Shown in pieces: positions 27,203-35,494 of a stretch of DNA of 64,000 bases. The DNA is from a halophilic archaeon (GTDB lineage Archaea; Halobacteriota; Halobacteria; Halobacteriales; Haladaptataceae), in contig QNGA01000015.1 of assembly GCA_003298465.1 (NCBI GenBank), forward strand, positions 1 to 64,000. The letters run 5' to 3'. The notes below the pieces were generated by a model. It worked only from the letters and a program-made list of their open reading frames with translations, made no database searches and had not been told where the DNA came from. The translations under genes and the position numbers were made by a program. Within the stretch, counting starts at the first letter, position 1. The number at the start of each line of letters is the position of its first letter.

Positions 27203-27211
27203 TTTATCATA
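27203..27211 (+). promoter_or_regulatory. TATA box of the khtTU unit (leaderless start)
   Basis: TTTATCATA is centred about 27 nt before the ATG at 27234, the spacing expected for a leaderless haloarchaeal transcript. Confidence 0.5.
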
Positions 27212-27233
27212 TTCCGGCCTACTGTATGTACTC

Positions 27234-27731
27234 ATGACGATTTACGAGGCCGAGGTTCCGGGGGTCGGGCATAAATTCGAACTCGAACTTGATGGAGACT
27301 CGCGGTTGATCGTAATTCTCCATCACGACGGAAAACGGGAACTCTACCTTCGCCCTGAAGAGAACGCAGATAGTCAGAAACTGTTTGATCTCCCAGGGAA
27401 GCGTGCCCGTCAACTCGGGTCAATTCTCGAAGGAGCATACTTCCAGCCCGTCGAGATGGACGAAATTCAAGTCCCGATGGGAGAAGCAATCATCGAGTGG
27501 AATGAGATCAGTCCTGAGTCGACGTTAGTCGGGCAATCACTCCAGGAAGCAAATATCCGTGACCGAATCGGTGTATCTGTGATCGCGATTCAACGTGGTG
27601 ATGAAACCATCGGGAATCCACAACCGGACACCGTTATTCAAGCAGATGATATCCTTGTCACTCTAGGGATGCGAGACGAACAGCAAGCATTCATTGAAGT
27701 CGCTAATCAGACGGATGATCAAGACGTCTAA
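27234..27731 (+). CDS. khtT: KhtT-type RCK_C regulatory subunit of K+/H+ antiporter
   Basis: This 165-residue cytosolic protein has an N-terminal segment of about 70 residues (VPGVGHKFELELDGDSRL, YLRPEENADSQKLFDLPG). A TrkA-C/RCK_C domain follows (about 85-160, with ESTLVGQSLQEANIRDRIG, VSVIAIQRGDETIGNPQP and DDILVTLGMRDEQ). This is the build of KhtT, the regulator of the KhtU antiporter in Bacillus, where RCK_C binds c-di-AMP. It ends 2 nt before the antiporter gene, so both are one unit. The c-di-AMP link here is inferred from the family and the nearby dacZ. Confidence 0.88.
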   Translation: MTIYEAEVPGVGHKFELELDGDSRLIVILHHDGKRELYLRPEENADSQKLFDLPGKRARQLGSILEGAYFQPVEMDEIQVPMGEAIIEWNEISPESTLVGQSLQEANIRDRIGVSVIAIQRGDETIGNPQPDTVIQADDILVTLGMRDEQQAFIEVANQTDDQDV

Positions 27732-27733
27732 GA

Positions 27734-28921
27734 ATGGCAGAGACGCTACTGCTTGAAGCCGGAATTGCACTCACTGGTATCGCCATCGCAGGGACGGTCG
27801 CTAACCGAATCGGTCTCTCCGTTATCCCCGCCTACATCCTCGTTGGTATTCTTATTGGTCCGAACGAGCCGTCATCGATCGCCGGAATATCGCTCACGCT
27901 TGTTGAAGACCGCGAGTTCATCGAGGTTCTGTCCGAACTTGGCATCGTCTTTCTCCTGTTTTTTCTCGGCCTTGAGTTCAGTATCTCACAACTCCTGAAC
28001 GACAAAACACGGATTGTGAAAGCTGGAACAGTCGACTTTTTCGTCAACTTCGGGCTCGGGATTGCTCTCGGCCTCGTGTTCGGGTTCTCGATAGTTGAAA
28101 CATTGTTTGTCGCCGGGATTGTATATATTTCTTCGAGTGCAGTTATTACAAAGTCGCTAACGGAAAACGGGTGGATTGCCAATCCAGAGAGCAGTCCAAT
28201 ATTAGGGACATTGGTGTTCGAAGACATCCTCATCGCAATCTATCTTGCAGTATTATCGGCAGCCGTTCTCGGCAGCGGTTCCATCACGGAGGTAGTGACT
28301 GCTATTGGAACGGCGTTCGGCTTCCTCGGCGCCCTGACGATTGTTGCGTGGTACGGCACGGAAATGGTAGAACAAGCGTTCGATGTCTCATCTGATGAAC
28401 TATTCCTGCTTCGCATCCTCGGGACGACAACGCTTATCGCCGGTGCCGCACTCGCTATCGGTCTGAGTGAAGCCGTGGCGGCGTTCTTCGTCGGCACCGC
28501 ATTCAGTAACACCGACCACACAGAACGTATCGAGAATGTCGTCGCTCCCACCCGGGACTTCTTTGCTGCTGTGTTCTTTTTCGCAATCGGCCTGACGACC
28601 GACGTGATGGTGATTGGTGACGTCGTGCTGTTGCTTGTCGGAGCTGTTGTCGTCACGACTATCGGAAAGGCTGTAAGTGGTACTCTCTCTGGTCGAGTGT
28701 ATGGCCTCGATAGAAAAAGATCGCTCCGCGTCGGCCTCGGGTTAGTCCCGCGAGGAGAGTTCTCGCTCGTCATCGCGGCGTTAGCTGCCGGGTCGGGAAT
28801 GGAGACACTCCAATCGGTGATTCCACCGTTCGCCGTCGGCTATGTGCTAATAATGAGTATTCTCGGAACAGTTCTCATCCAGCACGCTGATAGCATTAAC
28901 AGTATGATCTCCGGTGGATAG
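27734..28921 (+). CDS. khtU: CPA2-family K+/H+ antiporter (KhtU-like)
   Basis: This 395-residue integral membrane protein has about 12 helices. Helix 1 to 3 carry NRIGLSVIPAYILVGILIGP and ELGIVFLLFFLGLEFS, the fingerprints of monovalent cation:proton antiporter-2. The region SSAVITKSLTENG followed by ILGTLVFEDILIAI holds the conserved acidic pair of the transport core. No C-terminal RCK domain is present; the separate KhtT-like protein encoded 2 nt upstream supplies it. It likely exports K+ (or Na+) in exchange for H+ under c-di-AMP or pH control. Confidence 0.88.
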   Translation: MAETLLLEAGIALTGIAIAGTVANRIGLSVIPAYILVGILIGPNEPSSIAGISLTLVEDREFIEVLSELGIVFLLFFLGLEFSISQLLNDKTRIVKAGTVDFFVNFGLGIALGLVFGFSIVETLFVAGIVYISSSAVITKSLTENGWIANPESSPILGTLVFEDILIAIYLAVLSAAVLGSGSITEVVTAIGTAFGFLGALTIVAWYGTEMVEQAFDVSSDELFLLRILGTTTLIAGAALAIGLSEAVAAFFVGTAFSNTDHTERIENVVAPTRDFFAAVFFFAIGLTTDVMVIGDVVLLLVGAVVVTTIGKAVSGTLSGRVYGLDRKRSLRVGLGLVPRGEFSLVIAALAAGSGMETLQSVIPPFAVGYVLIMSILGTVLIQHADSINSMISGG

Positions 28922-29076
28922 AGCAACGTTCCTCCAAAATATCTATGTTTCCCTATCCTCCTAGAGGACTGCTCTGGGGCCTGTATGAGAGCCACTGAGC
29001 CAGATAAGGCACTATAGTAGTCACAGTTACTCAGGAAGTTAGAATTCGCTAATCTGTTCTGTGGTAAGTGGGGTTG

Positions 29077-30840
29077 TCAGGTGGCGTCCACGAAGATATC
29101 GAGTGTTGGATTGCTCCCCTCGACAGTTAGTGTCGCGCCGATGTAGTTGCCATTAGAATCGGTTTTGTACACGATATCTTGGACTGCCGTCCGGCCACGT
29201 CCGAATGTGAGTCGCGGTGAACGAGCGTACGGCTTGTCGAACTCGACGGCAATCTTGTTGCTGCCAGAAGTGGGCTGAAGATCGCGATGAACCCCCAACG
29301 CGGGTGTATGATTCTTCACTTGAGAGGAGGGAGCTGATATCTGCCACGGTTGGCTGTTGTTCGCCCAATTATTCTCATACAGATTGTTTGCTGCACCGTC
29401 GGTCTCAGCGATGGCTACCCCGTCGCTTTGGCGAATTGTATTGCCTCGCACTCGTGTCTCAGTATCGCGTACAAGAATTGTGGGATGAGTATTTTGAGAG
29501 CTTCTACTATTTCCAGTGATATAGTTGACGGCAATGTCGTTGCCGGACGAAGTAGAGTTCGAACCACTTGTTTCAATCCCGTACGTCCCTGCCTGTTTGA
29601 CGTAGTTTCCCCTGAGAGCGAGATTGGCCGTTTGCTTAAGACGAATCCCGGCCTCGTTCGGCTCTGTTACGAGGTTACCGTCGACCAGTCCGTTGGTCGC
29701 GTCGACGAGCCGGATACCCGTTAGTCCCGGCCTGATGACGCTGTTTTGCTGGACGGTGATGTCTTCGATGTTACTGTTGATGTGGATGCCGTGACCGCTG
29801 TAATTGTAGAGTTCGTTGTTCTTGATGGCGAGGTTCTGCCCCTTCGCGACGTCGACGGCGATGCCCGCGAACTTGGTTGTCTGCTCGGTGTGCAGTCCGG
29901 CAGTCTTCTGCAGGCTCACGTTGTTCTGAATGCTAATGTTCTGGAGTGCTTTCGGGCCCCGAACGTGACAGAACGACTTGTGCGAGCCGAACCCGACGTT
30001 ACCGAAGATGTTGACGTACCCCTTATTCGAGGCGGTCGGGGTGTTGCGAGCAACGCCGATAAGGCTCCCTTCGACGCTGTTACCGACGAGGTTGCCGAAG
30101 ATGGAGACACTCTGTGCGGTGCGGTTTTTGCCGTCAGGATACCAGAGGTCGCAGGCAATCGGTCGGTCGAGACCGTTTGTGATGACGTTCCCGAACGCCG
30201 TGAGCCGTTTCCCGCCGAGCTGGATGCCCCGGTCGCCGAACTCGTGAATCTGGTTGTTGAAGATGCGGACGTTCGAACAGCGCGGCGTGACGCTGATGCC
30301 GCTCCCGCCGTTGCCGTGTTTCCGCGGATGGGTCTTCCGGATCTGGTTCCGCGTAATCGTTACGTTCTCGGCGTTTCGAACACTAATTCCGTGAAGTCGC
30401 TCGGCGCCACTGCTTTGGTTGGCCCTGTTGCCGTGATAGCCGATACCGCGAATGTCGATCTCCTGGCAGCGCTTATGCTGGCCGATCCGGATACCGCCGA
30501 CGTTCGCTCCCTTGGCGGGTTTGATGAGTGTTTGTACTCCCGGGCCGATGACTGTCGCGCCATCGACGTCGATGTCGAGCCAACTGGTGATCCGGTAGGG
30601 CGCGTTCTCGTCGGTAATGCGTATCGTGTCACCCCGCGACAGATCGTCGAAGGCTGTCTCGAGTTCTTTAGTTGTCGTGACGATTGTGATGTTTCCCGTC
30701 CCGTTTGGCTCGTTTTCTGATGTACTCTCCGTGGCGTTCGACGTAGATTGCGTTGAGGTCATGATGTTGTTACATCCGGCAGTCATCCCCAGCGAAGCCG
30801 CAAGTAGTGTACAGAACTCACGACGGGGAAAGTCGTCCAT
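29077..30840 (-). CDS. Secreted lipoprotein with right-handed parallel beta-helix
   Basis: This 587-residue protein starts MDDFPRREFCTLLAAS with a twin-arginine-like RR and lipobox TAGC at about residue 23, so it is likely a Tat-exported lipoprotein. A Ser/Thr-rich linker follows (about 28-48). A long parallel beta-helix (about 60-500) comes next, with repeats such as ISVRNAENVTITRNQIRK, NVRIFNNQIHEFGDRGIQLG and GIHINSNIEDITVQQNSV. A C-terminal beta-rich domain occupies about 510-587. Such folds belong to pectate-lyase-like or carbohydrate-binding surface proteins. No catalytic set can be named. It is extracellular. Confidence 0.8.
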   Translation of the reverse strand: MDDFPRREFCTLLAASLGMTAGCNNIMTSTQSTSNATESTSENEPNGTGNITIVTTTKELETAFDDLSRGDTIRITDENAPYRITSWLDIDVDGATVIGPGVQTLIKPAKGANVGGIRIGQHKRCQEIDIRGIGYHGNRANQSSGAERLHGISVRNAENVTITRNQIRKTHPRKHGNGGSGISVTPRCSNVRIFNNQIHEFGDRGIQLGGKRLTAFGNVITNGLDRPIACDLWYPDGKNRTAQSVSIFGNLVGNSVEGSLIGVARNTPTASNKGYVNIFGNVGFGSHKSFCHVRGPKALQNISIQNNVSLQKTAGLHTEQTTKFAGIAVDVAKGQNLAIKNNELYNYSGHGIHINSNIEDITVQQNSVIRPGLTGIRLVDATNGLVDGNLVTEPNEAGIRLKQTANLALRGNYVKQAGTYGIETSGSNSTSSGNDIAVNYITGNSRSSQNTHPTILVRDTETRVRGNTIRQSDGVAIAETDGAANNLYENNWANNSQPWQISAPSSQVKNHTPALGVHRDLQPTSGSNKIAVEFDKPYARSPRLTFGRGRTAVQDIVYKTDSNGNYIGATLTVEGSNPTLDIFVDAT

Positions 30841-30871
30841 ATTTTGTGCAACAGGCTACTGGCTTCGTATG

Positions 30872-31152
30872 TTCTTTGGTCGATTGCTGATTCTCGCAGA
30901 CACCATCGCCGTGATTTCCACAGGGGTTGACAATGAAGAGAACTTCCAACAGAAGGAAGAGCGTCCACAGATACGGTATCCACTGATCGACGAAGATCTG
31001 TCCGGATTCCACGATCTCATCTATTTTCCAATTCTGGCTCGTCACCGTGATTGGTTGGCCGAGGGCGACGTCGACTTCGCCGAACTAGCGGCGCCGACAA
31101 CGTTCTCACCGGACACGGACATCAGTGATACTCTCTACCGGCTCCAGGCGAG
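30872..31152 (+). pseudogene. CBS-domain remnant of a CNNM/CorC protein
   Basis: The plus-strand frame encodes ADTIAVISTGVDNEENFQQK, RYPLIDEDLSGFHDLIYF, EGDVDFAELAAPTTF and DISDTLYRLQAR. This aligns with the CBS region of the two CNNM proteins at 10.5-12.8 kb (RYPLVGEDVDDFRGVVYL, DEEISDAIDRFQAE). There is no N-terminal DUF21 domain and no second CBS. The frame then runs into the truncated tnpB at about 31150. It is the remains of a third CNNM gene destroyed by insertion or deletion. Confidence 0.75.
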
Positions 31153-31721
31153 AACTAGAGTTCACGCTCGTCAGTCTGCAAGAGCGAGACGCCGATTGGC
31201 GGATAGACGAACGGCTCGATTACTACCAGAACACCCTTACGGACATGGTGGAGAAGGCGACTCGACAGGCGGTCGAGTATGCTCACCGCCTCGAAGACCT
31301 GTCGTGCATTCGCGAGTCGATGGACTACGGCAAATACATGAACCGGCGTCTCCATGCGTGGGCGTTCGCTCGGCTCGCTGGTCGAATCGAGGACAAAGCC
31401 CGCGAGGAGGGCGTTCCCGTTCGATTCGTCAATCCGGCGTACACGAGTCAGACGTGCCACGAGTGCGGTCACGTCGGCCAACGGAACATCCAAGCGACGT
31501 TCCGCTGTACAAACGACGACTGTTGGGTGTCGGAGTATCACGGAGACATCAACGCGAGTGTGAACATCGCACGTCGCGTCAACCCGTGGGGAGAGAGGTG
31601 TGCGTTGAAACCGCACACCGATGACTTGCCTCGGGATGGGAGCACCAGTGACAGCGCCACAGGACACCGCACGCCGAGTCCGCAACCCGGACAGATGACG
31701 CTTGCGGCGTTTTCGTCCTGA
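31150..31721 (+). pseudogene. tnpB: Truncated IS200/IS605-type tnpB (C-terminal half)
   Basis: The frame keeps the C-terminal half of a TnpB: VEKATRQAVEYAHRLEDLSC (second RuvC Glu), MDYGKYMNRRLHAWAFARLA, the zinc finger SQTCHECGHVG...FRCTNDDCW, and SEYHGDINASVNIAR with the third Asp. The tail is the usual GHRTPSPQPGQMTLAAFSS. The N-terminal half, with the first catalytic Asp, is lost where the frame joins the CNNM remnant. The nuclease would be inactive. It belongs to a different TnpB subgroup from the copy at 8.7 kb. Confidence 0.85.
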
Positions 31722-31754
31722 AACCTCCAGCGCGAGGCTTCCCTTGTAGGAAGC

Positions 31755-31772
31755 CCCGCCCTTGAGGGCGGG
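31755..31772. repeat. Right-end hairpin of the IS605-type element
   Basis: CCCGCCC and GGGCGGG pair around a TTGA loop. The hairpin lies about 35 nt after the tnpB stop, as in the right end of haloarchaeal IS200/IS605 elements. Confidence 0.6.
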
Positions 31773-31849
31773 CGAGGATGTCACTCGATTATCCATTCTA
31801 TCAAAAACAGGGGATTCCAGGATGGATTGGATAGGGCTGTTGCTGCAGC

Positions 31850-31900
31850 TTTTTAATAGAGTCTAGCCATTAGTAACTCCTAGTGAACGGCTTGGGGGAG
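31850..31900 (+). promoter_or_regulatory. TATA box and Shine-Dalgarno of the trkA-trkH unit
   Basis: TTTTTAATAG (about 31850-31859) is a TATA-like box. GGGGGAG (31894-31900) lies 5 nt before the ATG at 31906 and decides that start. Confidence 0.45.
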
Positions 31901-31905
31901 ATGCA

Positions 31906-33243
31906 ATGCGAGTAATCATCGTTGGTGCAGGTGAGGTGGGATCGAATATTGCTACCAGTCTCGCTGGGAGTCATGATGTCATCGTCATTGATATTGATCC
32001 GGAAAAGGTCGAAGATCTCACCTATTCGAGCGATGTTATGGCCATAGAGGGTAATGGAGCAACTCTCGAGAGACTCTACGACGCAGGTATTGATCAGGCG
32101 GATATGCTTATCGCCAGCACAGACAACGACAAAACAAATCTGGTCGCCTGTGAGACAGCGAAGACGGTCAGTGACGTTTTTACCACCGCTCGAGTCCGGA
32201 ACGCGAACTTTCTTGATACGTGGACGCAATCAGAAGGAGCATTCAATGTCAACTTCATGGTTTCAACGAATCTTCTCACGGCCAACAAGATCGCTCACGT
32301 CATTGGTCTCCCAGCAGCCGTCGAGGTCGATATGTTTGCGGGTGGCCTCGTTCAAATGGCTGAATTCGAGATTCCCGTGGAAAGTGAGATAGCGGGACAA
32401 TCTGTCGAGGAAGCAGATCGGTTTGATGCTCTCACATTCGCTGGGCTAATCAAGGATGGAGAGGCCGTAATTCCTCGCGGCCAAACGCGTATCGAAGCTG
32501 GGAATAAGGTGATCGTCATCGGCCGTCCGAATAGTGTCCAAGAGTTTTCGAGAACTATTGCCCCGGCAAAAACGTCGGAGGAGTCTCAGGATATCGTTGT
32601 CGTTGGTGGGGGTGATATCGGCTATCACACAGCAAAACTACTCGAAGAGCGCGGCCTCGAACCACGCCTGATCGAACAGAACGCTGATCGTTGCCGCGAA
32701 CTCGCTGAGGACCTTCCTGGAACGATTTTGCTGGAACACGATGCAACAGATGTGGATTTCCTCATTGGTGAGAAGATCGATCAAGCAGATGCAGTCATTG
32801 CAACCATTAATAGCGACGAAAAAAATCTCCTCGTTTCGTTGCTTGCCAAGAGTATCGGTGTTGGACGAACGGTTGCGGTTGTCGAAGAGGGAGAATACAC
32901 GACCTTGTTTGAGGCAGTCGGAATTAATGTCGCGATCAATCCACGTAAAGCGACTGCGGAGGAGATCATCCGCTTCACACAACAAGGACAGGTCGAAAAT
33001 CTCTCGCTCATCGAAGGCCACCAAGCGGAGGTGCTGGAAATTGAGATTGGCAAGGAGAGCGTCTTTACAGGTCGTCCCATACACGAGAGTGTGACCGACC
33101 TCCCGTCTGGGATCATCATCGGAGCAATCACTCGAGATCAGGAATTTATCGTTCCTCGTGGCGAGACCGTGATTGAACCCGGAGACCACGTCGTCCTCTT
33201 CGTTGCTGCAGATGCACTTGCTGCTGTTATGGACATCGTATGA
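31906..33243 (+). CDS. trkA: Trk K+ uptake system regulatory subunit TrkA
   Basis: This 445-residue peripheral protein is made of two RCK modules. Each has an NAD-binding Rossmann half with glycine motif (GAGEVGSN at residues 7-14; GGGDIGYH near 228) followed by a TrkA-C half. It forms the cytosolic gating ring of TrkH and senses NAD(H), ATP or c-di-AMP. It overlaps trkH by 4 nt (ATGA), so the two are co-translated. The start at ATG 31906 (MRVIIVGAGEVG) is canonical for TrkA and follows a Shine-Dalgarno. Confidence 0.95.
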   Translation: MRVIIVGAGEVGSNIATSLAGSHDVIVIDIDPEKVEDLTYSSDVMAIEGNGATLERLYDAGIDQADMLIASTDNDKTNLVACETAKTVSDVFTTARVRNANFLDTWTQSEGAFNVNFMVSTNLLTANKIAHVIGLPAAVEVDMFAGGLVQMAEFEIPVESEIAGQSVEEADRFDALTFAGLIKDGEAVIPRGQTRIEAGNKVIVIGRPNSVQEFSRTIAPAKTSEESQDIVVVGGGDIGYHTAKLLEERGLEPRLIEQNADRCRELAEDLPGTILLEHDATDVDFLIGEKIDQADAVIATINSDEKNLLVSLLAKSIGVGRTVAVVEEGEYTTLFEAVGINVAINPRKATAEEIIRFTQQGQVENLSLIEGHQAEVLEIEIGKESVFTGRPIHESVTDLPSGIIIGAITRDQEFIVPRGETVIEPGDHVVLFVAADALAAVMDIV

Positions 33244-34736
33244 GGGTTCGAGTCAATTGGCGGATTAGCTGCCGACTAGTTGGAACGACTCTTAAATGGC
33301 TGTGGGTGCCACTAATACTTCCACTCGGAATTGCACTCTACGACGGAACTGCACTGATTCCGTTTATCCTCCCAATGCTGGGCACAGTAGGTCTCGGGGT
33401 CGGGCTTGAACAGCTGACGGAAGAACGTGAACTGTGGGCGCGAGAAGCATTTCTGATGGTGTCTCTAACGTGGCTAAGTATTGCGATCGTCGGGGCAATC
33501 CCGTTTATCCTCGCCGGCGAAGGAGTACTCGTGCAGCCAGTGAACGCGCTGTTCGAGAGCATGAGCGGAGTCACAACGACTGGCGCAACAGTTATCGTGG
33601 ACTTCAACCACCACTCACGGGCAATTCTGATGTGGCGAGCAGTTCTCCAATGGCTCGGTGGACTCGGCATTCTCGTACTAGCGACGGCTGTTCTCTCTCA
33701 ACTCTCCGTCGGTGGGGCGCAACTCATGGAGACGGAAACCCAGACACGGGACGTCAACAAACTCACTCCCCGAATTTCGGAAACTGCAGCACTCCTCTGG
33801 AAAATTTATATTGGTCTAACTGGACTCCAAGTTGCTGTCCTCTATGGACTCCACCTGATCGGATATGCACCTGAAATGACGCTGTACGACGCTGTTGCGC
33901 ATGCGTTCACGACCATCTCAACGAGTGGGTTTTCACCGCGAGCGGAAAGTTTGGCTGCCTTCTCGCCCACTGTTCAGTGGGCAATTATCCCCTTCATGGC
34001 AGTAGGTGCCACAAGTTTCGTTCTCCTATACTTTGTTTCTCAAGGAAACTTTGAACGACTCCGAAACAGCGACGAATTTCGGTTCTACATCGGAATCCTT
34101 GGATTCTTTACCTTCGGTGTTGGCAGTGTGTTAGCCGTAGACGGGACCCCATATACGAACCTCGAAGAAATTGCTCGACATGCACTCTTTCAGGTTGTCT
34201 CAATTGTAACGACCACTGGCTATGCAAGCGCAGATTTCAACCTTTGGTCGTCGGGAGCAAAACACCTCCTATTTATCTGTATGTTCATCGGCGGAATGGC
34301 CGGCAGTACTACGTGTTCAATCAAGACGCTCCGTTGGCTGGTTGTAATAAAGGCATTCCGGCGCGATCTGTTCACAGCGTCACATCCAAGCGTGATTCAG
34401 CCAGTTCGGCTGAGCGGGAACGTCGTTGACGAAGAGACGATTCGCGATACCTACGCATACACGCTTGTAAGCCTAGTGTTCTTCATTGTCGCAACGATTT
34501 TTGTCGTTGTCGATGCCTCACGGGCACGGTTCCCGGTTACTGAGTTCGAGGCGATGAGTGCTGCAGCAGCGACATTCTTCAATATCGGGCCAGCGTTTGG
34601 CGTTGCAGGACCACTCGAAAGCTACGCTCCATTTCCACGGTCGACGAAGCTCGCTATGACGTTCCTCATGTGGATCGGTCGAATCGAAATTATTCCTGTG
34701 CTTGTATTATTGACACCGTCGTACTGGCGCTCTTGA
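33240..34736 (+). CDS. trkH: Trk K+ transporter membrane subunit TrkH
   Basis: This 498-residue protein has about 10-12 membrane segments and the four pore-loop (M1-P-M2) repeats of TrkH/KtrB. Filter-like motifs are visible at SMSGVTTTGATVI, FTTISTSGFSPR, SIVTTTGYASADF and FFNIGPAFG. It imports K+ and is gated by TrkA, encoded just upstream with a 4-nt overlap. Length is typical of the family. Confidence 0.95.
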   Translation: MRVRVNWRISCRLVGTTLKWLWVPLILPLGIALYDGTALIPFILPMLGTVGLGVGLEQLTEERELWAREAFLMVSLTWLSIAIVGAIPFILAGEGVLVQPVNALFESMSGVTTTGATVIVDFNHHSRAILMWRAVLQWLGGLGILVLATAVLSQLSVGGAQLMETETQTRDVNKLTPRISETAALLWKIYIGLTGLQVAVLYGLHLIGYAPEMTLYDAVAHAFTTISTSGFSPRAESLAAFSPTVQWAIIPFMAVGATSFVLLYFVSQGNFERLRNSDEFRFYIGILGFFTFGVGSVLAVDGTPYTNLEEIARHALFQVVSIVTTTGYASADFNLWSSGAKHLLFICMFIGGMAGSTTCSIKTLRWLVVIKAFRRDLFTASHPSVIQPVRLSGNVVDEETIRDTYAYTLVSLVFFIVATIFVVVDASRARFPVTEFEAMSAAAATFFNIGPAFGVAGPLESYAPFPRSTKLAMTFLMWIGRIEIIPVLVLLTPSYWRS

Positions 34737-35037
34737 CATCCTTCCCGCCACAAACAGTGAGGCTTTCAACACAGTTAGAATACTAGAGTGAACTTTGCAA
34801 TGGAGGCAAGCAGTGACGGCGCGTACCATGGCCTGAAGGCCGTGACATTGCGCCTGCTCAGCATGTAATCAAAGCGTTGCTAACGAAGTAGAGCTCAATT
34901 CAGAGGACTATCAGACCAAAACCATCATTGATGGAAACATCGAGGCAGGATCCTCAATACGATTAATTACTACAGTAAATCCACGTGGTTCTCTCGTAAC
35001 GAAGCAAGGCATCTCGGAGCATATTAGGGGCAATCAT
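34737..35037. other. Intergenic region, no gene seen
   Basis: No open frame with haloarchaeal composition is visible. It links the trkH end with the permease stub and may contain mobile-element debris. Confidence 0.3.
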
Positions 35038-35157
35038 TGTACCAACGCCAATTGCAACTGCTCCAAGGAGACCAATACTTGGGCTAAAACCCTCCTCAAT
35101 AGAAGACAATTCACGCCCACGTTCAGGCGCCGATGTCTCTATTTGGTTCTTGGCCAT
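35038..35157 (-). pseudogene. N-terminal stub of an APC-superfamily permease
   Basis: From ATG 35157 the frame encodes MAKNQIETSAPERGRELSSI followed by IGLLGAVAIGVGTMIAPN, the N-terminal tail and first helix of APC permeases (compare IGLVGAVALGVGTMIAAG at 3.1 kb). Homology stops after the first half-helix near 35038, and unrelated residues and a stop follow. The rest of the gene is missing, so this is a deletion relic. Confidence 0.7.
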
Positions 35158-35494
35158 TATAAGGCCCATAGAAAGTAACTCTAAAAAGCCAGTAATTATC
35201 CGAGAAGAGGTTCTGATAGTATACCGATCGAAAACGCCCAAAGTAAATCTCATCGGGGTCATACCCCGATGCTTCCCGTGGGCTAATCAAACATTCCCTT
35301 AAATTTGGTTTTGTGACACTTCTTGAAGAAGCGACATCATCCTCACGTATTCAGATGCAGCTTGCTGGCAGAGTGCAATAGCCGACTGCAGTATATGATA
35401 TCATTCTGATACTATATTACCGATCGTGGTCACCACCTACTTCTAAAGGGATATCATAGAACAAGGAGGCAAGGGAGTTTCCGGACGAGCTTCA
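35158..35494. other. Intergenic region with a perfect hairpin
   Basis: A hairpin CATCGGGG...CCCCGATG lies near 35252-35272, immediately upstream of the permease stub's old promoter region. No gene is seen. Confidence 0.4.

Noticed and set aside
29746..30720. 324-codon frame on the plus strand
   Set aside because: Antisense shadow of the beta-helix lipoprotein gene, which has a signal, lipobox and repeat pattern.
30617..31624. 335-codon plus-strand frame as one gene
   Set aside because: It joins antisense sequence of the lipoprotein, a CNNM remnant and out-of-frame tnpB sequence; only the middle part is meaningful.
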